From Robbsia sp050955065 (GTDB lineage Bacteria > Pseudomonadota > Gammaproteobacteria > Burkholderiales > Burkholderiaceae), in NCBI GenBank assembly GCA_050955065.1, contig JBPBQT010000386.1:1-5212 (forward strand): a DNA stretch of 5,212 bases, given 5' to 3'. Positions 1 through 4,569 of the stretch are shown here, one piece after another. The position numbers and the translations under genes were made by a program. Every line of letters begins with the position of its first letter. Within the stretch, counting starts at the first letter, position 1. The notes under the pieces are model-generated. The model worked only from the letters and a program-made list of their open reading frames with translations. It searched no databases and was not told the origin of the DNA.

Positions 1-211
1 CGCCGAGCAGTTCCTGCAATTCTTACTGAATGCCACCGAGATCGAATAACGTTGCTCCTGGCAAAGCGTCCACGAGGATGTCGAGATCACTGCCCTGTTC
101 ATCATCGCCGCGAACGACAGACCCGAAGACGCGAGGATTCGTGGCCCGGTTCGATGCGACGATTCGGCGAATTTCCGAACGGTGAAGGTTCAGCGCCTGC
201 GACGGTTTCAC
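1..211 (-). pseudogene. MNT-family nucleotidyltransferase, interrupted by a nonsense codon and cut by the window edge
   Basis: This is the N-terminal half of a small MNT-type nucleotidyltransferase, the family usually partnered with HEPN proteins in toxin-antitoxin pairs, where it acts as antitoxin by nucleotidylating its partner. The seen signature is VFGSVVRGDDEQGSDLDILVD: the Gly-Ser pair at about residues 30-31 and the DxD metal-binding pair at about 42 and 44. An in-frame TAA lies at 25-23 (codon 63). Beyond it the same frame reads ELQELLG to the window edge, which fits the family pattern of a hydrophobic-Q-aromatic-E-L-x-x-L-L-G stretch. A single base change from a Tyr codon to TAA would explain it. 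The truncated product would lack the later third carboxylate and the C-terminal half of the fold. I prefer the GTG start at 211 (protein starting MKPSQALNLHR) over the ATG at 217, because the Shine-Dalgarno sequence GGGGAG lies 7 bases from the GTG but 1 base from the ATG. A HEPN partner, if any, would lie outside the window. Confidence 0.75.
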
Positions 212-218
212 TGACATT

Positions 219-224
219 CTCCCC
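219..224 (-). promoter_or_regulatory. Shine-Dalgarno sequence of the nucleotidyltransferase gene
   Basis: On the minus strand this reads GGGGAG. It is 7 bases from the GTG at 211-209 but only 1 base from the ATG at 217-215, so it favours the GTG start and an N-terminus of MKPSQ, which is also the usual beginning in this family. Confidence 0.5.
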
Positions 225-243
225 AATAGATGACGGCCTCGCC

Positions 244-274
244 ATTGTAGATTCACAGCGGACGCGTTTTGCAA
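244..274 (-). promoter_or_regulatory. possible sigma-70 promoter of the nucleotidyltransferase gene
   Basis: On the minus strand a -35-like TTGCAA (274-269) is followed, after a rather long 19-base spacer, by a good -10-like TACAAT (249-244). The -10 ends about 32 bases before the GTG start, a normal leader length. The spacer is longer than the preferred 17 bases, so this is a candidate only. Confidence 0.3.
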
Positions 275-303
275 CATCAGCGACGCACCTGCCCATTCGG
301 TGA

Positions 304-514
304 GAGTCGATCGCGGATGCGAACAACTTTGCGGCCCCGTTCGACGCAATGCGGGCGGATGAAGGAATCGTCGCATTGCGGGAAAGTATGCCCGCGCTCC
401 ACGAAATCTGCAATCCGACGCCATGAAACGCCCGGCAACGGCGGCGCGGCCCGGCCACTCTGCCTCGGCCATCCGGAATTCGAAGGCTTCGAGGTGATCC
501 AGATGGGCAAGTAG
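304..514 (+). pseudogene. possible 3' remnant of a decayed plus-strand gene
   Basis: Two adjacent plus-strand frames read like parts of one protein split by a frameshift near 410-425. The first frame, from 304 to a TGA at 424-426, contains FAAPFDAMRADEGIVALRES. The second, ending at the TAG at 512-514, contains LGHPEFEGFEVIQMGK. The last 30 codons (422-511) are G/C-rich at third positions (24 of 30) but balanced at second positions (14 of 30), the signature expected of coding sequence in a high-GC genome. Upstream of 304 the first frame is closed by TGA at 301-303. There is no credible start, and I do not recognise a family. The minus-strand frame over the same bases is also open, so either strand could be the illusion. 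Confidence 0.22.
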
Positions 515-535
515 GCAGGGGCCGCGTTCGCAACG

Positions 536-579
536 ATCGATTTAATTGATGCCAAGCTGAAAAATTTATCGTTTTCGCC
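536..579 (+). promoter_or_regulatory. candidate LysR-type operator and promoter region of pxpBAC
   Basis: The sequence ATCGATTTAATTGAT (536-550) is an imperfect inverted repeat. It contains the T-N11-A arrangement (T537, A549) that is the classic core of LysR-type binding sites. Eight bases after its end an AT-rich block begins with AAAAATTTATCG (560-571) and runs to TTCGCC (574-579). The same two elements, in the same register, occur beside the lysR start at 4377-4421. The block ends 53 bases before the pxpB ATG. Weak -35-like TTGATG (546-551) and -10-like TATCGT (567-572) hexamers overlap it, with a short 15-base spacer, which is typical of an activator-dependent promoter. The operator role is inferred from the dyad and the repeat; no binding is shown. 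Confidence 0.45.
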
Positions 580-632
580 GGTATTTTTGAGCGCGTAGAC
601 TGCCGCACACCCTACTCGCCGAAAAGGACCGC

Positions 633-1505
633 ATGCCGCGCCTTCCCGACACCGCGGCGCCCGCCGCCGCGGTCTTCCCGTCGATCGAGCCCGCCGGCGA
701 CCGGTGCCTGCTGATACGCCTGGGCGACCGGATCGAACCGGAGGTGACGCGACGCGTGCACGCGCTGACCGAGCGGTTGCTCGCGACCCTGCACGCGGCG
801 GGCAACGTCTGGTCGGCGAGCGACGCCGGGGCAGATTTGCAGATGCGCGCCGAGGCGAGCACGGAGACGGGCGCCGAAGCCGGCGCGGAAACCGGCGCCG
901 CAACAAGCACCGCCATAAGCGCAAGCGTCATCGACATCGTCCCCGCCTTCACGACGGTGGCGCTGCATTACCGTCCCGAACGCCTGCCGCGCGCGCGCGG
1001 CGGCGCCTATGCGCAACTGCACGCGGCCATCGCGCCGTTGCTGCGCGACGCCGCGCCCACGCATGCGACAGCGTCCCGGCTGATCGAGATTCCCGTCTGC
1101 TACGGCGGCGAGTACGGCCCCGATCTCGACGACGTCGCGCGGCGCTGCGCGCTCACGCCCGAGGAGGTCGTGCGCCTGCATGGCGCGGTGGAGGTCGGCG
1201 TGCACACCTTCTTTTTCTCACCCGGCAATCCGTTCGCCGGGCCGCTCGACGCACGCCTGTCGGTACCGCGCCGCACGACGCCGCGCACGCGGGTCGAAGC
1301 CGGATCGGTCGCGATCGCCAACGGGTTGACGTCGATCTACCAGGTGGCCTCGCCCGGCGGCTGGAACATCATCGGCCGCACGCCGTGGAGCCTGTTCGAT
1401 CTCGCATGGTCGCCGCCCACGCGCCTGCGGCTGGGCGACCGCCTGCGTTTCGCGCCGATCTCGCCCGAGGCATTCCTGGCGCGCGACGAGCATCGGGCAC
1501 GATGA
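633..1505 (+). CDS. pxpB: 5-oxoprolinase subunit B (KipI / allophanate hydrolase subunit 1 family)
   Basis: Subunit of the prokaryotic ATP-dependent 5-oxoprolinase, which acts with PxpA and PxpC in the cytoplasm to open 5-oxoproline to glutamate. In the sequence, residues 16-52 match the family N-terminus (GDRCLLIRLGDRI), 100-113 the IDIVPAFTTVALHY strand, 151-169 the signature IEIPVCYGGEYGPDLDDVA, and 212-251 the C-terminal block PRRTTPRTRVEAGSVAIAN followed by ASPGGWNIIGRTP. It is 290 residues long against roughly 220-250 for relatives. The excess is a low-complexity Ala/Thr/Glu/Gly insertion at about residues 58-98, including three ETGA-like units. The usual GFxPGFxYL segment is replaced by FFFSPGNPFAGPL at 193-205, and the usual TGVYP by TSIYQ. 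AAGGA lies 4 bases before the ATG. The stop overlaps a possible upstream pxpA start (ATGA at 1502-1505). It is first gene of pxpBAC. The family is secure; exact substrate is less so because of the divergent motif. Confidence 0.87.
   Translation: MPRLPDTAAPAAAVFPSIEPAGDRCLLIRLGDRIEPEVTRRVHALTERLLATLHAAGNVWSASDAGADLQMRAEASTETGAEAGAETGAATSTAISASVIDIVPAFTTVALHYRPERLPRARGGAYAQLHAAIAPLLRDAAPTHATASRLIEIPVCYGGEYGPDLDDVARRCALTPEEVVRLHGAVEVGVHTFFFSPGNPFAGPLDARLSVPRRTTPRTRVEAGSVAIANGLTSIYQVASPGGWNIIGRTPWSLFDLAWSPPTRLRLGDRLRFAPISPEAFLARDEHRAR
864..899 (+). repeat. three 12-bp tandem repeats inside pxpB
   Basis: Three in-frame 12-base units, GAGACGGGCGCC, GAAGCCGGCGCG and GAAACCGGCGCC, encode ETGA, EAGA and ETGA (residues 78-89). 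They form the core of a low-complexity insertion between two conserved parts of PxpB. Because the unit is a multiple of three, changes in copy number would leave the reading frame intact. Confidence 0.8.
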
Positions 1506-1558
1506 ACATGACGCAGGACAACAGCGCGGCTCCCTTCCCTCCCCCGAGGCACAACGCG

Positions 1559-2311
1559 ATGAAATCGATCGACCTGAACTGCGACATGGGCGAAAGCTTC
1601 GGCCCCTGGGTGATGGGCAACGACCATGAACTGCTGCGCTTCGTCAGCTCCGCCAATCTCGCCTGCGGTTTTCATGCGGGCGATCCGCTGACGATGCGCG
1701 CCACCGTGCGCGATGCGCTGGCCCAGGGCGTGGCGATCGGCGCGCATCCCGGCCTGCCCGACCTGCAAGGCTTCGGCAGGCGGGCGATGGCGATGACGCC
1801 GGACGAGGTCTATGCGCTGATGGTGTACCAGATCGGCGCCCTGGCCGGCTTCGCCCGGGCGAGCGGCACGCGGCTGCGCCATGTGAAGACGCACGGCGCG
1901 CTGTACCAGATGACCGTGCAGGACATGGCGCTGGCGCAGGCGATCGCCGCCGCCGTGCGGGACGTCGACGCGACGCTGCACCTGATCGTGTCGACGCCGA
2001 ACATGGCGCAGGCCGCCGCGCACGCGGGTCTGCGGGCAGTGCACGAGGTGTACGCGGACCGTACCTACCAGCCCGACGGCACGCTGACGCCGCGCTCGCA
2101 ACCGGATGCGATGATCGTCGACGTGGAGCGCTCGATCGACCAGGTCCGGCACATGGTGCATGAGGGCAGCGTGATCGCGCTGGACGGCACGCGCGTGCCG
2201 GTGCGCGCGGATTCGGTCTGCATCCATGGCGACCAGCCCGGCGCCGTGGCGTTCGCGCAGCGCGTGCGCGCCGGCCTGGAAGCCGACGGCATCGCGATCT
2301 GCACGCCATGA
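1559..2311 (+). CDS. pxpA: 5-oxoprolinase subunit A (LamB/YcsF family)
   Basis: LamB/YcsF-family subunit of the ATP-dependent 5-oxoprolinase, predicted cytoplasmic, working with PxpB and PxpC. At 250 residues it has the family's normal length. All family blocks are visible in order: IDLNCDMGESFGPW (from residue 4), SANLACGFHAGDP (about 31-43), GAHPGLPDLQGFGRR (about 61-75), VKTHGALYQ (about 109-117), EVYADRTYQPDGTLTPR (about 163-179) and CIHGDQPGA (about 221-229). I chose the ATG at 1559 because the protein then starts MKSIDLNCD as in relatives and a GAGG (1546-1549) lies 9 bases upstream. An in-frame ATG at 1502 would add a Pro/Ala/Asn-rich 19-residue extension and overlap the pxpB stop as ATGA; its ribosome binding site is poor. 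It is followed by pxpC with a 4-base ATGA overlap, indicating translational coupling. Confidence 0.93.
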   Translation: MKSIDLNCDMGESFGPWVMGNDHELLRFVSSANLACGFHAGDPLTMRATVRDALAQGVAIGAHPGLPDLQGFGRRAMAMTPDEVYALMVYQIGALAGFARASGTRLRHVKTHGALYQMTVQDMALAQAIAAAVRDVDATLHLIVSTPNMAQAAAHAGLRAVHEVYADRTYQPDGTLTPRSQPDAMIVDVERSIDQVRHMVHEGSVIALDGTRVPVRADSVCIHGDQPGAVAFAQRVRAGLEADGIAICTP

Positions 2312-3390
2312 CCGGCACCATCGCACTCGCCACCCCGCACGCCATCCCGCTCGCGACGACGGCCAGCGGCGACGCGCTGCCGGGCGCGATGCATGTCGCG
2401 AAGCCGGGCATGCTGTCGACGGTGCAGGACATCGGGCGCTACGGCTACCAGCGCCTGGGGGTGCCGGTCAACGGCGTGATGGACGAACGCTCGCACCGCA
2501 TCGCCAACACGCTGGTGGGCAACGGCCCGGACGCGGCGACGCTCGAAACCACGCTGGTCGGGCCCGCGGTCTGGTTCGATCGCGATGTGCTGATCGCGCT
2601 CGCGGGCGCGGACATGCAGGCGAGCATCGATCACGTCCCGGCCCCCCGGCAACGCGCGCTGCTCGTGCGCCGCGGGGCGATGCTGCGTTTCGGGCCGTGC
2701 ATCAGGGGCGCGCGCGGGTATCTGGCGGTGCGCGGCGGCTTCGCGGTCGAGCCGGTGCTGGACAGCCGCAGCACGTTCCTGCGCGGCGGTTTCGGCGGCG
2801 TCGCGGGGCGCGCGCTGCAAACCGGCGACCGGGTCGCGCTCGGTATCGCGGATAGCGGCTATCCGGTGCTGCACGCCGCACTGCTGCATGGCGCCGCGCC
2901 GTTCATCGCGGGCCCGGCGCTCGCCATTGCCCCGCCACCGGCCCTGCTCGGCGCGCTGCGTTTCACGCGCGGCCCGCAATGGGACGATTTCACCCGCGAC
3001 GCCCGGCGCCATTTCACGCGGGAGTTCTACCGCATCCATGCCCGCTCGGACCGGATGGGCTACCGGCTCGAGGGGCCGGAACTGCACCTGCGCGCCGCGC
3101 TGGAGATGATCTCGGAACCGGTGGATTTCGGCACCGTGCAGATTCCGCCCGACGGCCAGCCGATCGTGCTGATGGCGGACCGCCAGGGCGCGGGCGGCTA
3201 TCCGAAGATCGCCTATGTGATCAGCACCGACCTGCCGGCGCTGGCCCAGGCGCTGCCCGGCGCCCGCGTCGGCTTCGACGAGGTGGACCACGCCGCGGCC
3301 GAACGCTTGTATCTGGAGAACGAGGATGCGCTCGCGGCCCTGCGGTCCGCCGTGCGCATGACGCTGCGCGACGTGGCGGCCGCGCGGTAG
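2308..3390 (+). CDS. pxpC: 5-oxoprolinase subunit C (KipA / allophanate hydrolase subunit 2 family)
   Basis: Partner of PxpB in the 5-oxoprolinase complex; often auto-named biotin-dependent carboxyltransferase domain protein because of its homology to urea amidolyase and allophanate hydrolase subunit 2. Visible family blocks are KPGMLSTVQDIGRYGYQRLGVPVNGVMD (about 32-59), NTLVGN with TLE (67-80), GARGYLAVRGGF (about 134-145), SRSTFLRGGFGGVAGRALQTGD (about 153-174), SDRMGYRLEGP (about 246-256), and IPPDGQPIVLMADRQGAGGYPKIAYVISTDLPALAQALPG near the C-terminus. Most relatives have TTGGYPKI where this protein has GAGGYPKI. The length of 360 residues is slightly above average owing to about 27 non-conserved N-terminal residues before MHVAKPG. 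The start at 2308 overlaps the pxpA stop (ATGA); the internal ATG at 2389 lacks a ribosome binding site. Its TAG is 7 bases from the end of the convergent lysR gene, with no room for a separate terminator. Confidence 0.92.
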   Translation: MTGTIALATPHAIPLATTASGDALPGAMHVAKPGMLSTVQDIGRYGYQRLGVPVNGVMDERSHRIANTLVGNGPDAATLETTLVGPAVWFDRDVLIALAGADMQASIDHVPAPRQRALLVRRGAMLRFGPCIRGARGYLAVRGGFAVEPVLDSRSTFLRGGFGGVAGRALQTGDRVALGIADSGYPVLHAALLHGAAPFIAGPALAIAPPPALLGALRFTRGPQWDDFTRDARRHFTREFYRIHARSDRMGYRLEGPELHLRAALEMISEPVDFGTVQIPPDGQPIVLMADRQGAGGYPKIAYVISTDLPALAQALPGARVGFDEVDHAAAERLYLENEDALAALRSAVRMTLRDVAAAR

Positions 3391-3395
3391 CGCGC
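3382..3395. other. small hairpin at the pxpC / lysR convergence point
   Basis: Arms GCGCG (3382-3386) and CGCGC (3391-3395) enclose the loop GTAG that contains the pxpC stop codon. The stem is only 5 bp and no T-run follows on either strand, so it is not a standard intrinsic terminator. It is listed because it is the only structure in the 7-base convergent gap. Confidence 0.2.
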
Positions 3396-3397
3396 AT

Positions 3398-4378
3398 TCA
3401 CGCCACGGGCTTTTGCGGACCCGCGCCGGGCTTTTGCCGATCCGCGCCGGGCATTTCCGCATCCGCCGCGGGCAACGGGGTCGCGAAGACACCCTCGCCT
3501 TCGCCGGCACCTGCGGCCTGCGCCGCGAGCGTCGCGAACCGATGCGTCACCGGTTGCGTGGCCTGGCGCGGCTGAACCAGGCCGATATCCCGATAAAACA
3601 CGTCGTCGCCCAGTTCCAGCGCCCGGACGCCCGCGGGCCACGCATCGAGCGCGGCGGTCCGGGGCACCAGCGCGACGCCGACCCCACGCGCCACCAGCCG
3701 CACGATGGCCGGCAGCTCGTCGAGTTCGACCACGTCGTGCACCGTCAGCCGGGCACGGCGCAGGAAACGCTCGACCAGCCGTCCGCCGAACGAACCGCGG
3801 TCGTACCGGACGAACGGCGCGCTGGCGAGCGTCTCGCGCCACGGCGCCGCGGCGAGCGCATCGGGCACCAGCAGCACGAACGGTTCGCTGGCCAGCGGCG
3901 TCCAGTCGAGTTCGGCGGGCAACGCGAACGGGGGTCGGATGATCACCGCCGCGTCGAGTTCGCCGGCATCCACCTGCGCGAGCAGATGCAGCGACAGCCC
4001 GGGCACGACCCGGATGCGCCAGCCGGGGTGCGCGCTCCTGAAACGCGTCAGGGTATCGACCAGAAACGACCACTGTGCCGAGGCGATCGCGCCGATGCGC
4101 AGCAAGCCGCTGGCCTCGGGCGTGGCGCCGTGCCGCCCCAGCCGCGCGTACAGCGTCAGCAACTCCCCGGCGAGCGCCAGCGTCTCGCGCCCGGCGTGGC
4201 TGAGCACCGCCGAGCGTCCGGTGCGATCGAACAGGACGATGCCCAGCTCGGCCTCCAGACGCTGCATCTGCGCGCTGACGGCGGATTGCGTGAGACCGAT
4301 GCGCGCGGCGGCGTGGGAAAAGGTCCCGTGCTGGGCGACGGCCATGAAGGTGCGAAGTTCGCGAAGCATCGGACTCAT
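3398..4378 (-). CDS. LysR-type transcriptional regulator
   Basis: DNA-binding regulator with an N-terminal winged helix-turn-helix (about residues 5-64: LRELRTFMAVAQHGTFSHAA, then IGLTQSAVSAQMQRLEAELG and LFDRTGR) followed by a substrate-binding-protein-like effector domain (about 90-300: LRIGAIASAQWSF, VELDELPAIVRLVARGVGVALVPRTA). At 326 residues it is a little longer than typical because of a Pro/Lys/Gln/Ala-rich tail made of 7-residue repeats (21-bp units in the DNA). I used the ATG at 4378; MLRELRTF at 4369 is equally plausible, and an in-frame ATG at 4423 would put the shared operator-like motif inside the gene. No good Shine-Dalgarno is seen. It is convergent with pxpC and divergent from the VOC gene. 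The shared motif at its start and upstream of pxpB suggests autoregulation and control of pxpBAC. The effector is unknown; 5-oxoproline or a related amino-acid compound would be a guess. Confidence 0.9.
   Translation of the reverse strand: MSPMLRELRTFMAVAQHGTFSHAAARIGLTQSAVSAQMQRLEAELGIVLFDRTGRSAVLSHAGRETLALAGELLTLYARLGRHGATPEASGLLRIGAIASAQWSFLVDTLTRFRSAHPGWRIRVVPGLSLHLLAQVDAGELDAAVIIRPPFALPAELDWTPLASEPFVLLVPDALAAAPWRETLASAPFVRYDRGSFGGRLVERFLRRARLTVHDVVELDELPAIVRLVARGVGVALVPRTAALDAWPAGVRALELGDDVFYRDIGLVQPRQATQPVTHRFATLAAQAAGAGEGEGVFATPLPAADAEMPGADRQKPGAGPQKPVA
3406..3468. repeat. three degenerate 21-bp tandem repeats at the 3' end of lysR
   Basis: On the plus strand three consecutive 21-base units begin at 3406, 3427 and 3448, each starting CGGGC. 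The first two share CGGGCTTTTGC and a GA-CCGCGC end; the third is more diverged (CGGGCATTTCC). A further CGGGC starts at 3469. Read on the minus strand in the lysR frame they give ADAEMPG, ADRQKPG and AGPQKPV, so they encode a repetitive hydrophilic C-terminal tail. Confidence 0.8.
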
Positions 4379-4421
4379 CGAAAATAATGGTGGAAGGGAT
4401 AAAAATATATCGCTATTCGCC
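4377..4421. promoter_or_regulatory. candidate LysR-type operator in the lysR / VOC divergent region, matching the pxpB upstream site
   Basis: On the plus strand ATCGA (4377-4381) is followed, after the same spacing as at pxpB, by AAAAATATATCG (4401-4412) and then TTCGCC (4416-4421). The AT-rich half differs from the pxpB copy (560-579) by two substitutions and one inserted base. The element overlaps the lysR start codon and the probable lysR -10, which suits autorepression, and lies 148 bases before the VOC ATG. The operator role is inferred. Confidence 0.42.
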
Positions 4422-4433
4422 ATTTTCTGTCGT
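4404..4433 (-). promoter_or_regulatory. possible lysR promoter
   Basis: On the minus strand ACGACA (4433-4428) and TATATT (4409-4404) are spaced by 18 bases. The -10 ends 25 bases before the ATG at 4378 and lies inside the shared AT-rich motif. The -35 is a poor match, so the call is tentative. Confidence 0.3.
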
Positions 4434-4449
4434 GCATAAACTGCGCTGT

Positions 4450-4478
4450 ACGGGTGCTTCACGCCCGTCTTTCCCTTT
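4450..4478 (+). terminator. terminator-like or attenuator-like hairpin upstream of the VOC gene
   Basis: ACGGGTG (4450-4456) and CGCCCGT (4462-4468) can pair over 7 bp (one G-U pair) around the loop CTTCA. A pyrimidine run CTTTCCCTTT (4469-4478) follows directly. In plus-strand RNA this resembles an intrinsic terminator with an imperfect U-tract. It lies between the divergent promoter region and the VOC start, so if real it would act in the VOC leader or stop stray transcription from the left. Confidence 0.3.
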
Positions 4479-4569
4479 ACAGGCCTGTCATTGTCCGTCC
4501 GATGAGCCCGGCGCATGCCGGCCTCGTGCCGGCCGCGCGTGACCGGCGCCACCTCCGAGAGTCGCCACG

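Larger units (their letters stand above)
218..632. other. intergenic region between the broken nucleotidyltransferase gene and pxpB
   Basis: This stretch contains no intact gene. It holds the probable promoter of the minus-strand nucleotidyltransferase gene near its left end, a possible gene remnant up to 514, a 13-bp perfect palindrome at 480-492 (TCGAAG-g-CTTCGA), and from about 530 an AT-rich section that is the likely pxp control region. The pxpB ribosome binding site AAGGA (624-628) sits 4 bases before its ATG. Open frames that cross it on the minus strand have no supporting motif. Confidence 0.6.

Noticed and set aside
23..472. Minus-strand frame of 149 codons read as one complete protein
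   Set aside because: Only the part from 217 or 211 onward matches the nucleotidyltransferase family. The upstream part is Arg-rich filler preceding a good ribosome binding site, and the stop at 25-23 is an interruption, not the family end.
864..899. CRISPR or mobile-element repeat
   Set aside because: The units are 12 bp, contiguous, in frame and without spacers, so this is a coding tandem repeat. The 21-bp units at 3406-3468 were rejected for the same reason.
704..1501. Open frame upstream of and in frame with pxpA, overlapping pxpB
   Set aside because: Its Arg-rich translation is the out-of-frame shadow of pxpB. PxpB has clear family motifs over the same bases, so the frame becomes real only at the pxpA start.
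1337..2326. Long minus-strand open frame opposite pxpA
   Set aside because: It is His/Arg-rich with no recognisable domain, as expected opposite a high-GC gene. The plus strand encodes an intact PxpA.
3382..3395. Intrinsic terminator between pxpC and lysR
   Set aside because: The stem is only 5 bp and neither strand has a T-run after it.
2065..3510. Very long (481-codon) minus-strand open frame opposite pxpA and pxpC
   Set aside because: Its length comes from the high-GC third-position bias of the plus-strand genes; composition is repetitive Arg/Ala/Gln/His and no motif is seen.
3413..4387. Plus-strand open frame opposite lysR
   Set aside because: Shadow of the LysR gene, whose helix-turn-helix and effector domain are clear on the minus strand.
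4423..4552. LysR starting further upstream (ATG at 4423 or 4552)
   Set aside because: LysR proteins begin at the LRELRTF helix. Earlier starts would place the AT-rich promoter region and the shared motif inside the gene, and they lack ribosome binding sites.
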